Assembly: GCF_003265705.1 (NCBI RefSeq)
Contig: NW_020312788.1
Coordinates: forward strand, 7,480,695 to 7,544,694
Source of the DNA: Callorhinus ursinus
Lineage: Eukaryota; Chordata; Mammalia; Carnivora; Otariidae
Reading direction: 5' to 3'
DNA: 64,000 bases
Of the stretch, positions 1 through 12,632 are shown piece by piece (position 1 is the first letter of the stretch; every line of letters begins with the position of its first letter). The position numbers were made by a program, and so were the translations under genes. Under the pieces are notes generated by a model. The model ran no database searches and was not told where the DNA came from. It saw only the letters and a program-made list of their open reading frames with translations.

Positions 1-2530
1 GGTTAGCAGGATATAATATAATGTAAAAAGTGCTCTAAATGTACTGCCTGATTATAGAAAAGGACACAATTAATTTTGTCTGGGTGACTGGGAGATAATT
101 GGTCCTCAAAGAGAGCTGCAAAGAAGAGAAACAATTTGAGCAGGACCTCAAATGATGAGTTAGAACACTCTTGGAAGACACACAGCAAGGTGGGAAGAAA
201 AGAATTGACTTTACCATGTCATGAAATATCCCATGTGATGGAATAAAAATGTCAACTATCTTGCTCATTTTAATTCCGCGTATTCTTATATTAGTGGATA
301 ACGTCAATGGTTTCATTAGCATACCATTTGGCATTTCTGCTCTTCCTCTAAATTCTACAAATTTATTAGGGTTCTTTACCTTTCATGAATTTGGCACATT
401 GACAACAGAGATGGCTGGCCATAGATGAAAATGTGTTGAAAGGTCATGTACGCTGGTGATCATTGCAGAGGTTGGTCAGCACCTTGTTCTACATCCTGGG
501 TCTTTTCTTTTTTCCCACTGGCAAAGTCAAATGACTGGGGTCCAAAATGAGGAGAAAGAATTGTGATCAGTCAATACAACTGGTATGAAAAACTTCCTAA
601 GAAAATTAATTTCTCAGCTGGTTCTGCAGTATGCCTCTGGTCTCAATGGCATCAAACCATGCTATTATACATCCTTATATGGTTTAGTTTCTTCTAAGTC
701 TGGGAAGCATGCAAATGTTAATTCATATTTTTGAGGCATGTTTCTAGATCATAATAAGATAATGCAAAATATTAGATGACTGTGAGAATACCACATTGGG
801 AAGAACAAATTCTGATATTGACATTAGAATTAAGCATATGTTACAAACTCAGGTGACACAAAAAGGAGCAATTGTATTTAGCGAGGGAATTGTGTATATG
901 TGCGTATGTGCGCATGTGTGTGTGTGCATGTGCGTATGTGTGTAGAGTAACTATAAATTTAGCTTTAACCTAGGTTGGTGAACAATATTGGATCAGGGGT
1001 ATCTCACAATCTTAATTTATAACTGCAAGACAAAGGAAAAGTCTTGTTTAGACACTTGTATTTGATCATTACCTGGAGGGAGATATGGGAATGCTAGTTT
1101 TGTCTGCCTCCAACAACAACAACAGCAGGTCCGGAAGAATAGCTAGAAATGTGACACTGTAGTTGACAGAAACTTGTGACTTCTTTTCTTCAAAAAAACT
1201 GTATGGCATTGGTGTTGACTCTGGAGTTCTTGGTAAAGCACAAAGACTTATTACACCTCATTCATTAAATATGATTCACGAATTATTCCCGTGTTTTTAA
1301 GTCTGGGAGAGGCTAGAGTCTATTTTATGTAGTGAAAGATTCCTGTGACTCTTTGGGAATCTGTAAAAGCTGCCATTGTTTGGAGAAGCTGTGAAAGCCC
1401 TGGCAGCTGTTGATACACGCGCGAGTAGCAGGAGCAACTGCTAATGGCTGAGGGAACCACTGAGATCGCATAGGATCAAGGAGACCTTGTTGTTCAGTGA
1501 TACCCACCTAACCATTCACCCTGGGGGGTTTCTTATATCATTTTCACTGAAGGGAGAAAAACAGCCATGTCTCATCGGGAAGCCACGAGATTCCAGCTTG
1601 GGAACAATGGGTGAAGATTGAAAGCAAGAATGGAGTGCATAGGGAGAAAATTGGTCTTCTGATTCGGGGCTGGATAATATGGCTTGTGAAGAGAGACTTT
1701 GATTTGAAACTACTTAACTTCCAAGCATTCTTTGGTTTGATTCTTTTCAAGTATTTGTAGGTTCACAGCTACTGTCTGTTTAACACTGTCAGAACCAATG
1801 GGGAAAAAAATCGGTTGGTCTAGATCTTAGCAGACTAATGTTATTCCAACTGAGCTAGAGTTATTATTAAATCTTCTCTTTAAGTTGTCGTGTCTGTGAG
1901 AAGACATAAAAAATTTTCTTCAAAATTTTCATGTCTTCCTCAAGTTGGCCAGATTTCTTTCCATGCATTGGGCAGAATGGGAAACACATTGTCTGGAAAA
2001 AAAAAAAGAGTGAAGAAAGGAATAATTTCTATTCCAGGATGAGTTATGGTAGAAAGTGTATTTATAAGTGACAATGAGACCATATCTGCATGCTAAATTC
2101 TTACAAAATCTGAGTATTCTTTAAATAATCATGCTTTCAAGTGCTGATCAACTGAATGACTCTCTAAATAGGACTGTTCTCAGAGTGTTGATCTTGCAAG
2201 AGATGACATATAAGAATGAAAATGGTCATTTGTCTAAAGAACGGACCCAGGACTGTTTAGGAAAGATCATTGTGTTGTTGTTGTTTATAGGCATTCCTAT
2301 GGCCCAATTTTATGTGGATGTGGTTGACCATCTGTTAAGATGAAAGTCTGCTTAGGCTTATTGTCATGAGAGGAGGAAAACTTTATTTTTGGCTCATTTA
2401 ATTATTAAAACATATGTATCTGCCCTTAATCAGTAACACAAAATTTTAGCACTCTGACTTCTTGCCAGAATATAGTCTCAAATTTGCTGCAGTGAATAAC
2501 TACACATGTGGTCTGTCTATTCATCAAAAT
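1..2530. other. Unique AT-rich non-coding sequence
   Basis: I see no gene, RNA or confidently named repeat here, apart from an imperfect TG-rich stretch at 889-944 and a short CAA run near 1111-1125. Open frames are short and lack splice or codon support. It is most simply intergenic or intronic DNA. Confidence 0.6.
889..944. repeat. Imperfect (TG)n / TGCG microsatellite
   Basis: Alternating purine-pyrimidine run of TG, TGCG and CATG units. The interruptions suggest an old array that is no longer freely slipping. Confidence 0.8.
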
Positions 2531-2838
2531 CAGAGTTTCACAACCTTTTTTAAGCCTATGTTCCCATTTAATAAACACAAAAATCTCATCCTTTCCTAGA
2601 GAGTGTCAAAAGCTTATCTATTGAATATAACTATTTTCTGCATATTCCCACCAATCTAGAAGCTGTGTTTTACTTTCTATAGATACTGTATTACCAGAAA
2701 TGGAGATATTATTTTAATTTTATGAATATTAAATAAAATTTTAAGTTTATATATGCTTTATAACTCATGCTCCCCTCCTGAGATATGTCTTCCTACAAGC
2801 AGATGAGGAACTATGTCACCAATTGAGAAACATTCCTC
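2531..2838. mobile_element. Possible hAT-type DNA transposon fossil (MER-like)
   Basis: The segment opens with CAGAGTTTCACAACC and closes with AATTGAGAAACATTCC. Read inward from both ends these give similar versions of the CAGnGTTTCTCAAC terminal inverted repeat of non-autonomous hAT (Charlie/MER) elements. The length of about 300 bp is usual for such elements. No clear 8-bp target-site duplication was found, and the family is not recognised. Confidence 0.35.
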
Positions 2839-3022
2839 TAGATATCCTAGATACTTTAAATGTTACCTTTGGATCTAGCCAGACCATCATGGAGCTGCAC
2901 AATGAGTTTGCACTCCTTTCCTGAAATGGAATGAAGGAATTTTCTATTTTGAATTTTTTCATTGGCTTACACTGAGGGGCTTGATAAACAAAAATTATAC
3001 AAACTTGATATTATATTTATTA

Positions 3023-3058
3023 TAGGATGTTGTTGAGGATAGGATCCACAACATCCTA
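3023..3058. other. Short perfect inverted repeat (11-bp arms)
   Basis: TAGGATGTTGT and its exact reverse complement ACAACATCCTA are separated by 14 bases. It could form a small hairpin. There is no T-tract or other context to suggest a function. Confidence 0.6.
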
Positions 3059-3299
3059 CATATCTTTTTCATGAATACATGAAGATATATATGTGACGGT
3101 GGGGGTAAGGGGAGTGGAGATTTTACTTTTCCTAAGGGAAAGTTTTGTTTTATCTATACATGCATCTTGAAATCGTTCTGTTTTCCTCTTTCCTTTGGCC
3201 ACTGGGATCATTAGTCCAACCATAAGCTCACCCCTTTTAGTTGTACAAAATTTTATCATGTATATTTTGTGCAATCTAACCTCTAGGTGGATAGGAGCA

Positions 3300-3480
3300 T
3301 CAATTCTGGAGTCAACCAACCAAGGACTAGAATCCCAGCTCTTGACATTTACTAGCCCCATGATGGGAGTCAAGTAACTTAAATTCTCTAACTCTTCATT
3401 TCCTCATCTGAAAATTAGAAACTAAAAAATACACTCCTCACAGAGTTGCTGTGAAGATTAAATAGGAGAATTTATTGTGT
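3300..3480 (+). mobile_element. MIR SINE fragment
   Basis: Shows the ordered MIR landmarks in diverged form: 'aatcccagctctt', 'aagtaacttaaattctc', 'tttcctcatctgaaaat' and 'gttgctgtgaagatta'. Mammal-wide, ancient and long inactive. Confidence 0.75.
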
Positions 3481-3489
3481 ATGACACCT

Positions 3490-4630
3490 TTGGGGGCATA
3501 TGAAACACTTTCCATTAGAATAATTATGATTTGAATGGTTTCCCTTTTGCCCTGATAATTTATCTTTGTGTGCTTTTGTTTGTTTGTTTTGTATCTTGTT
3601 TTGTTTTCCCTCGTGGTGTCTTAGTGTTTCTTCAGAGAACCTCAAACACCTTTTAGAATAAAGCTGAATATAAGTAAAGATCATATCATACCTGTGGGAT
3701 TCTTCAGAGCAACTTAGGGAGACAAGCTAGGAGCTCTTAGGAGAATGGAAATTCCAGTAATGGCAAATAAACTGGTTTTGAGGGGATTGATCACATGCAA
3801 TTTTGCAAGGTAAGTGAATATTAAAAAAAAATTCTTAGTATCCTTAATTTGTTCTTTTAATCTATCCTTTTAATTTCTTCTTTCATTTTTTTTTCTTGTT
3901 ACTTTGCCCTGCCCACTCCCAAAAATATCCCCCCCGATTTTAAGACTAGAATCTCCTTTCTTCTTTTGAACTCTTTGCCAGAGTGTTAGGGACTCTTAAA
4001 GCTATTGAGTGGACTATTAGGTGGGAAAGGTTTGAGGTGAGAGCACCATCCCTAAGGGAGCTAACATTTGAGAACTGGCACCACCCCCTCCATCCCATTC
4101 CACATCCTATCCATGAAGACCTGACAACCGGTGAGTATTCAGGGCACCCTCTGAAGGATTAACCTTCTATAGAGTCCTCCATGGACATTAAATCTAAGAA
4201 GTCAGTCCTAATATCGAAACTAATATCAGAAGTATGGCTCAAGGCCGAAATCGGATTTTAGCATATCTTAATTAGAATAGTTAAGTTCTTAAAGCTTTAT
4301 GAATGCACAGGGTCAAGTGAACATTTGTTTTTCTTCTAATAACAATATTGATTAAGATCTATGAGTAACATTATACTAAATCTAAATACTAACCATAAGG
4401 GCATGAAATTTAGACAGATTGTCGTATATTCATCTATGATGGAGGAAAATGAAGTTGTATTTAGAGCTGTTATGTAATTTAGGTGAATGTTTTCAGAATA
4501 TAGGTAAAGTACGAATAAGTAAAATGGAAGAAAATAACCACCAGAGGTAATCACAAGTGATAGAAAACCTTTTTGTTTTTATTCTTAACTGATTGTCTTT
4601 GATAGAGATGGCTCTGTTCCTCTTAACCGA
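3490..4630. other. Unique non-coding sequence
   Basis: Contains a TTTG-rich run near 3573-3606 and short T and C homopolymers. I see no gene or named repeat. Confidence 0.5.
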
Positions 4631-4639
4631 TTATCTTAG

Positions 4640-5410
4640 ACTTTGTCCAAACAAGATTTCATTCCCACGACTCCACAAAAATTGCTTTCATCGGTTACCA
4701 ATGACCTTTATGTTACTAAACCCCACAATCAATTCTCAGTCTTCATCTTGATTATTAGCATCATGCAATTATCAGAAGCATGATTGTCAGATCACTGCTT
4801 CCTTTCTCATGTACTGTCCTCATTCAAATTCAGAAGAACCATGTTTTTCTCTGCCTCACTGGCTGCTCCTTTCTGATTCCTCAGTGTTGAGGAAGCCCAG
4901 AGCTCTGTCCTTATACTTCTGTCTTCTCCATGGGCATGTAGTTTTCGGGCGGTCTCATCCAGAATCATCACTTTATATGCTAAGTATATATTGACAAAGC
5001 CACTTTTTAAATTTTTTTATGACTCTAAAATTTGTCTCTACAACCCAGACTTCTGCCTTGTACTCTACACTCATAAATCCAACTATCAATTCAACGTCTT
5101 TCTGTCCATGTCTAATAGACATCTCGAATCACCATGCTTAAAATGGAGTTTCTGATCTCTCTCACCTTCAAACCTGTTCCTTCTGCTTGTCAAACTTCGT
5201 TGACCTCAACTCTACCCTTCCAGTTGCTCAGGCCAAAAATCGTGTAGTCATCCATGACTCTTTCCTTTACCTCACACATCCAGTTTGTTAGAAAATTCTA
5301 TTAATCCTTTATTCAAAATGTTTTCATAATCTGATCACTTCTCATCACTTACTCTGCCAAACCCTAGTCAAAGCCAGTATTATCCTATGTCTATATAAAC
5401 ATAATAGCTT
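4640..5410 (+). mobile_element. LINE-2 fragment, 5' part
   Basis: Diverged pyrimidine-rich L2 3' region reading on the plus strand, with phrases such as 'actccacaaaa' and 'tctaatagacatctcgaat'. It is interrupted by an antisense L1 and resumes at about 5910. The second half holds the L2 core 'ccatgtcattcctccactcac', so both parts form one element older than the L1. Confidence 0.6.
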
Positions 5411-5909
5411 CTTTTTTTGAAAATTTACTTTTTATTCAAGTATAATTAATATACAGTGTTATATTAGTTCCAGGCACACAATAGAGTGATGCAACAATTC
5501 TATCCATTACTCAGTGCTCATCATGATAAGTGTACTCTTCACCCCCTTCACCCATTTCACCCATCGCCCCACCGACATTCCCTTTGGCAACCACCAGTTT
5601 GTTCCCTTTGTTTAAGAGGTGGTTTTGTTTGTTTGTTTGTTTTTCTGTTTGACTCTTCTTCTCTTTGCTAATTTTTTTTGTTTCTTAATTCCAGCTATGA
5701 GTGAAACCATACAGTATTTGTCTTTCTCAACTGACTTATTTCACTTAGCATTATACTCTCTAGGTTCATCCACATTGTTGCAGATGGCAAGAGCTCATTC
5801 TTTTTTTTTTTTTTTTGGCTGAGTAATAGTCCATTATATATCCACAAACATATAATATATATCACAACTTCTTTATCCATTCATCTATGGATAGATACTT
5901 GCGTTGCTT
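5411..5909 (-). mobile_element. LINE-1 3' end, antisense, inserted in L2
   Basis: Reads as the reverse complement of a carnivore L1 ORF2/3' end, with 'atgagtgaaaccata', 'tgacttatttcacttagc', 'ggctgagtaatagtccatt' and 'ctttatccattcatctat'. It is truncated at the right edge. The flanks CATAATAGCTT (5400-5410) and CATAATAGTTT (5910-5920) look like a target-site duplication, although similar sequence exists in the L1 consensus itself. An internal T-tract lies at 5799-5816. Confidence 0.8.
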
Positions 5910-6535
5910 CATAATAGTTTCCTTCACAAACCTTTCTGCTTCTATTCCTGCCACCAGTAGTTTATTCTCAACAAAGCAGCAAGATTGATACCGTTAAAAT
6001 GTGTCAGACCATGTCATTCCTCCACTCACAACTCACGTCTGGCTCCCCATATCATTCCAACTGAAAGTCCAAGTCATTACAGTGGCTCATAGGACTTCAA
6101 GCTCTGGCTATCTTTTACCTCCTTAACCACATGGACGACCCCTTTCTGCTTTGCTCATTCTGTTTGGATCATACTGGCCTTTGTGCTATTCCTTGACCAT
6201 GACAGGCAAATTCTTGCTTAGGGCGTTTGCTGTATGGCTCTACCTCTAGGCTGGAATTGTCTTTCCATGAATACTTGTGAGACCAGATTTCTAATATGTT
6301 TCAAGCTTTACTCAGTATCTCTTTTTGAATGATGCCTACGCTGAGTACTCTGCTTAATACGACAGCCTTCCCTTGAGTACTCCCATTTCCTCTTACCTGC
6401 TCTATCTTCTTTTTGTTTCTTCTTTAACACTTATAACCATTTAACAAACAACGTGACTTAGATACCACATTTATTATTAATTTTGTATCTCACTCAAATA
6501 AAAGGAAGCTCTCTGGGGGCTATTGTTGGGCATTT
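5910..6535 (+). mobile_element. LINE-2 fragment, 3' part
   Basis: Continues the L2 interrupted at 5410. Diverged equivalents of the L2 phrases for 'atcatgtcactcccctgc', 'ggctccccat', 'aagtccaa', 'gcctttgcactggctgttcc' and the terminal 'aggacagggactgtgtc' region appear in order. Confidence 0.75.
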
Positions 6536-6579
6536 ACTGTTCGTTCTACTTATTGATTGCTTGCCAATTTATGTTTGGC

Positions 6580-6975
6580 TATCATAAGCATCTTTATCTG
6601 TTTAAAGAACTATTTTCTGAAAATAGAATCCCAGAGATAGGATTCCTAGGAACAGGATTCTTTTAATACTCTGGATACACATTACCAAGTTGCTAAGCAA
6701 ATGAACTGGGGCAGCGCATATTCCCACCACCATGTCCTAGCATTTACTTCCATACATCCTCATTAATATTGTGTTGTGATGTGTTGACAATTTAATTGCC
6801 AAAAAATGCTGTATGCTAGTTATTGAACTGCAATTTCTGTGACATTGAAAATGTCTCCTTCTTGACTTTGAAAGTTTGCCTGTGCTCTTTTCACCTTTAC
6901 AGATTTCCTGTACCTGTCCTTTGTCCAATGATCTTTTAGTGTTTTATGTCATTTGTTTCTTGTCAGTTTGTCAAT
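6580..6975 (-). mobile_element. Old LINE-1 (L1M-type) 3' fragment, antisense
   Basis: Diverged reverse complement of late ORF2, containing 'cattaccaagttgctaagc', 'tattcccaccaccatg' and 'cctgtcctttgtccaatg'. No open reading frame remains. The subfamily cannot be set by eye. Confidence 0.55.
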
Positions 6976-7117
6976 CTTTGGCTTAATATACCTTAAAACT
7001 GATATTCATTTTATATGGCTATCACAGCTATAATACATAGGTATACTGTATATACAATATCATAGGTAAAAGGCACATGTAGTATCATTAAAAAATTGAG
7101 TCTTTAAGGACGCAAAG

Positions 7118-7200
7118 GTTCATCTACATCTGAAATAATGATGTACTATATGTTAGCTAATTGAATTTAAATTTAAAAATAAATAAATAAAAGCAATTCA
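7118..7200 (+). mobile_element. Very short carnivore LINE-1 3' end with AAAT tail
   Basis: Contains 'gatgtactatatgttagc', typical of carnivore L1 3' termini, followed by an A-rich tail grading into (AAAT)n. It is severely 5'-truncated. Confidence 0.55.
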
Positions 7201-7209
7201 TATTTTTTT

Positions 7210-8555
7210 TTAAAAAAAGATGGAAATGTTCAGTGGCTTTCTTCATAGGTGTTACAGAGAGAAGGAAGTTTCCATGGAAAATTTAAATGTTTATAAAGAT
7301 TTTTCCCATCTCACAGTGCATGGAGCTCAATGCATATCTCCAAATGAAATCTTGCAGAAAGGGTTTTAAGTATACATAATAAAGGTGACTCTTGGACAAT
7401 GTCTAATGTCCCTACAAAAATGTGGCCAAAGTGCAGAGCAGATGGAGCAGAGAAATAAACAGAGGTTTGGTGCATAGATGAGCATGACTTAGAAATGCGC
7501 TTCCATTGATAATCTGTCAGCATCAATTGTACTTTTAAATTTTCCTCTTCTTAGAATTTATTTTCTGGTACCAATTTCTAGGCAAGGAGAATGACATTGA
7601 TTGTAGATAATTGACACTGAACTTTTGGGGTGATTTTAAAGGTGACTTTAAATCTCTTCATATTTTGCTTGTTGGTATTTTAAAGATCTAATGATAATGA
7701 TCTTACATTTACAGCCAGGGCAAGCTAAAAAAATTTCCCATTGCTGCAGAGACCCTGTCAGAGACAATTCGTTCTATTGGATTTTTTTCTTTTCTTTCTT
7801 TCTTTCTTTCTTTTTCTTTTTTTTTTTTTTTGTATCTTTAGTTAAGAATGCCATATGGTTTCTTTTTCTTTATTACATTACATGTTCTAAGACCTTTACC
7901 CCAAAAGTGAATTTATACTGATATTATGCAGAAGGATCAAGTTTTCACCAGAGATGCTGCCATCCCCAGAGTTAAATGTGGCCTCTATTTAGCTGTGTGC
8001 AGCAACATCACAAAACAGTGTGAGAATAGAATGAAGGCTCTCTTTGGACCCAAAGAGAATTTAAGTAGGCAGAATGTAATTACCCAAGTTGGACTTAAGC
8101 CAGAATGACAGGGTTAACATGCTTACTAACATTAATCCTAATTGAAGAAAATTGAAACTAACCACAGCTACTTTCCCAAAATGTGAGTCATACACCTTTT
8201 CCTAGTGTCTTTCATTTTCTCTTTATTGATAAAGTGTCCCAGGCAAGGACTGTGTTTTATCTAAGTCAAATATCTATTGCCAGCAAAACTGTTGTTGTTC
8301 TAAAGATATGAAAATACAATCTAGTCATTACTCAAAAGATTTACGAAATGTGAGAAGAAGTATAATTTCTCTTTTGGTGTCTAGGTTAAAAAAAAAAACA
8401 AAACACTATACACATGGCATGGAGCCCAGGTTTGTAGAGTTTGAGATTATTTGTTTTGCTCTGATGTCAAATCAAATAAAATGATACTCACTTGGCTAAA
8501 ATTATGGAAATGTTAAAATATAGGATTCTGAATAAGTCCACCTTTAAAAAATATT
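7210..8555. other. Unique non-coding sequence with T/TTTC-rich tract
   Basis: A TTTC/T tract occupies about 7787-7832. The 61-codon frame at 7926-8108 shows no recognisable domain. I see no gene. Confidence 0.5.
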
Positions 8556-8559
8556 TTGC

Positions 8560-8750
8560 ACCTCCTATAAAAGATGATACTATCCCTTTGCATGTAGTAT
8601 GTTTGATTCATTTGTTTGCATTTCTGCCTTCCTACACTAACATGTGAACTCTTGAAGGTCAGGACGATGTTTTTTTGTTTTTGTTTAATCTGAATAGCAT
8701 CATCACAGAGTACATGCTCAATGCAAATTACTGAATGCTTCTTATTTACC
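8560..8750 (+). mobile_element. LINE-2 3' end fragment
   Basis: Ends with a diverged form of the L2 terminus: 'gtgaactcttgaaggtcagg', then 'gagtacatgctcaatgcaa'. Confidence 0.6.
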
Positions 8751-8754
8751 TTAT

Positions 8755-10690
8755 TTACATGCACCGTAACAACTAACTAACCAGTTTAGATGAAAGGAGT
8801 AATGTGCAATTTCTTTTCTTTTTGAAAGGTAGCTTTACTTGGATTCATTAATCCCTACTTTCTCCTTTTGTTAGAATATTCCCAATTCATATTCCTCCAA
8901 TGTTCATTTTCTTATTTTTCTTCTATTGGAAACAATCACTATCTTATAATTAAATGCATTTAATTAACAATGGGAATTTCTAATTCTTACTCTCTTGGAA
9001 ATTGTTTTTCACTTTAATCCCAGTTAAAAATACTGAATGCAAGAAAGACCTTGCTAACGCAGGAGCATATTAATTTACAGCCCAAATTCACTTTCAGGTA
9101 TTTGTTCTTCAAATGACTCTTTAGCCAAACATCAGGGAGCTGCCCTATGGTAGTGGCTGGGTATATAAGCAGGACAACCCAAAGAATCTTTGAAGGTAAA
9201 CATCAGGGGAACCAGATATCAGCTCCCATGCTTTTCTTTTATATGACTACTACCTTTCCCATGAGATGCTTGGCAGTTTTGAAACTCTGTTGTAATATGG
9301 TTTGTAGCCCATAGCAGAAAGAGAGGTATAAGTGTGATATGGTCCACAGGCCCAGAGACAAAAAGAACGTGTAAAAAATTGAAGTGACAAGGTTATATGG
9401 ATAACTTATTTATTTAAGGCTTTTAAACTAGGTGGTTACACCATGATAAGAGTTCAACAATTTGGCTTGAATAAAGAAATCTTTAAACTTTTAACTCTCT
9501 CAAATCAAGTTTTCTTGTTTTTATCTCTTTTCGTAGTTCAAAAAGTTTGATATTCTATTTGATGCTCCACATTTCATAAAGCCATGCGTGTATGGCTTGG
9601 GATTAGGACAAGTGTCAGTCAGAAACACGGCACTGCTGTAAAAAGTGCTGTTCTTGCAGAATTTGCAACCCAATTTAAACCTATTTATTCTTGATATCCC
9701 ATAAGAAATATGTAGTATCATCGGATTTATAGCCAAATTTTCTGACTGAACAGGTTCAGATAATTTTTAAAAGCTTATGATAAACAACTTTAAAGTTGTG
9801 CCCAAATCTTCGATTTTAGACCTCCTTGCAAACCACAGCACTCTATTCTAGTAAATGCTCCTTAGTTTTGGTTAACCAGTATTTGATTATTTCTATGTAG
9901 ATGGTCAATGACACCCAGCAGACATTTGGGTTACCTTCCCCAACTAGTAGGTGGTATGGGCCCAAAGAATTACTAGTTTTATTTTATTTTTATTACTAGT
10001 TTTATTTTATGTTTATTACTAGTTTAAGCATAACCAGGGGGTAAATTTGCTATAAACGTCACACAGTGCCTTCCAATGGCAACTGCAAATGGCATTCATA
10101 GTATTGACAAATAAATCACTTCCACATACCCCTGGAGAGGAAGGCAAGTGACTGTGTATATCTATCTAGTCAGGTGGTTCTACCTTAGAGCCTGAGTCTT
10201 GGGGGCATGGGACAAAGTGTTAAGTCCTTTTGAGGTTATTTTCATAGAAAAACTGGTGGAGTTGAGGACTTAGCAGTATGATCACACTGGGGTTCTTAGG
10301 TGACATCTTAAGTAGAGCAAAAGAGGATTTGGCTGTGTCTTTCCTCCCTTAGATTCTTGCTAGGCCTTGTGTTCTAGGTTGTTATTTATGCTAACTTGCA
10401 CCCTTCCAATAAATATCTTTTCTGTTTAAGTTAACCAGGGAAAGTTTTTGTTGTTTGCAATGAAAAAGCCTAACCAATAGTAAATAAATATAATGCCATG
10501 ATGCTATGTTTGCTTTACATCTGAGAGTTGCATTAATAAAACTGTAGACATCAATCTAGATTGTCTATAATAATTGCCCAATAAGTATTAAGACTTCAAT
10601 TAGGTTAAATTAAAATAAAAGAAAACTCAATAGCACATTTTTGTCTACATCCACCTTTATGAAAAATAGTTGAATCACCGAGTCTAGAAA
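8755..10690. other. Unique non-coding sequence
   Basis: No gene or clear repeat apart from the 23-bp tandem repeat at 9969-10025. A TATA-like string (GTATATAAGC) sits near 9161, but without supporting elements or CpG context. Confidence 0.5.
9969..10025. repeat. 23-bp tandem repeat, about 2.5 copies
   Basis: Units begin ATTACTAGTTTTATTTTAT at 9969, 9992 and 10015 (the last partial). The two full units differ by one base. The SpeI-like core ACTAGT recurs in each. Confidence 0.9.
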
Positions 10691-12632
10691 TTTATTTAAA
10701 AAGCCACTTCTGGCTTTTGTTTTGGTTCTGGCATGTAAGGATTTTGGAAGTTGTCACTCTGTCCTAACAGCAATGGAAAAACAAATAAACAAACAAAAAA
10801 TCCTGAAAAATCAGCAACTCTTCCTAGATCTGGCAGAAAAGTGAGGTTGTAGGCCAAACAACTTCCCCTAAAATTTGGAGAAACAGACCAATGAGCACAG
10901 AGAATCACAATTTACCCGCTAGAAGAAACTGCTGTGGGAAACAGTGAACCTCAATTGCCATTGAGGAAGAGCCAGAACCTTAGAGTTAGTAAGTCTGAGC
11001 GTTAAAAGCCCAGGGGAGCCCCGTTCTAGGAGGGGTCTCAATATTTTGGCACGTTTTACCTCTACAAGCTTGACCAGGTTCTCACACTGAATGTTGAAAA
11101 AAAAAAAATCCTCTGGTCTTCTCGCAGGGGGAGGGAAAAAGGAACCATATTGAAATACACCAGAGCACTCTGTTCTTAGCAAAGCCTGCCCTCAAGTTTT
11201 TCTTGAGGCTTTTCACCGGAGCCTAAACTATTGGGCTTTATCAGAGCCTAACTGACTTAGGGGGAGAGAAATACCCAGTCCCAGGTGGCTTTAGCCATCT
11301 ATTATTCCATTCCAAACCTCTCTAGCTTTCCACATGGGAGAAAAAAAAATACCCAACTTCAGGCCACTCTAGCCATCTTGTCCCACGTAGGGTAATAAAA
11401 AACTGAGAGGCATTTACAAAGTTTACTGTAAAGAGGTAGAGGATCACTAAACGACTGCGACCTAATTATAAAATAACAGAATGCTTTTTCTGCATCCCAT
11501 ACCTCACCACCACATTACTAAAGGCCTGGTCACCTCAATTCCTTTTACTCAATACATCCTTCCCAGCCATTAGTAAAAATTACAAGGCATAACAAAGGGT
11601 AAAAAACACAGTTTGAAGAGACAGAGCAAGAATCAGAACTGGACTCAGATATAGCAGGGATGTTGGAATTATTAAACTGGGAATTTAAGACAACTATGAT
11701 TAATTTGCTAAGGGCTCTATTGGATAAAGCAGACACATGCAAGAACAGATGGGCAATGTAAGCAGAGAGATGAAAATTCAAAGAAAGAATAAAAAGGAAA
11801 TGCTAGAGATAAAAACACTGTAATGGAAATGAAGAATGCCTTTGATGGACTTATTAGTAGACTGGACACCTGAGGAAAAAATCTCTGAGCTTCATGGTAT
11901 GTCAACAGAAACTTCCAAAATGAAAAAACAAAGGGAAGAAAAACTGGAAAAACAGAACACAATATCAATATCAAGGTTTGTGGGACAAAAATGAAACATA
12001 TATATGGGACTACCAGAAGGAGAAGAAAGGGGAAAAGGAACAGTAGCAACATATGAAGCAATAATGGTAAGAATTTCCCCAAACTAATGTCAGACATAAA
12101 ACCACAGACCTGGAAATTTCAGAGAACACCAAGCCTGATAGGTGAAAATAAAGAAAAAGAAGAAAAAAAAAGAAATCCCTACGTGTAGGCATATAATATT
12201 CAAACTTCAGAAAATCACAGATAAAATCTTGAAAGAAGCCAGAGATGAGAATTATATCTGATTTCTCAGAAATCATGCAAGCAAGCAGAGATTGGAGTAA
12301 AATAGTTTAGATGTTAAGGGAGAAAAAAAAACCAACTTGGAATTCTGTATCCTTTGAAATTATCTTTCAAAAGTAAAGGGGAAATAAAGTCTTCCCAGAC
12401 GAACAAAAATTGAGAAAATTTGTTGCTAGCAGACCTGCCTTGTGAGAAATGTTAAAAAAAAAAAAAAAAGTTCTTCAAAGAGAAGGAAAATGATATAGGT
12501 CAGAAACTTGGATATATGTAATAAAAGGAAGAGCATCAAAGAAAGAAAAAGTGAAAGCAAAATAAAATTTCTTATTCTCGATTTAACAGATAATATTTGT
12601 TTTTCCCAAAATAGTAATGTGACAATGTATCT
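10690..12632 (+). mobile_element. LINE-1 (L1M-like), 5' UTR and ORF1 remnant
   Basis: 5' UTR-like sequence spans about 10690-11630 ('gaccaggttctcacactg', 'cctgccctcaagttttt', 'acaaggcataacaaag'). The ORF1-derived region runs about 11640-12520. The latter retains landmarks of the ORF1 protein core ('aatgaagaatgcctttgatg', 'accagaaggagaagaaag', 'atcatgcaagcaagca', 'gacctgccttgtgagaaatg'). Frameshifts and stops destroy the frame, so no functional protein is expected. The 5' start is approximate. It continues beyond an inserted SINE into 12888-13303. Confidence 0.75.

Noticed and set aside
7926..8108. Resemblance between 7926-7965 and 24160-24195 (shared 'gttttcaccag' context)
   Set aside because: Similarity is limited to about 30 bases with mismatches and does not extend; insufficient to call a repeat family.
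9155..9175. TATA-like GTATATAAGC as a promoter
   Set aside because: A/T-rich TATA strings are common here; no CpG context, initiator or exon nearby.
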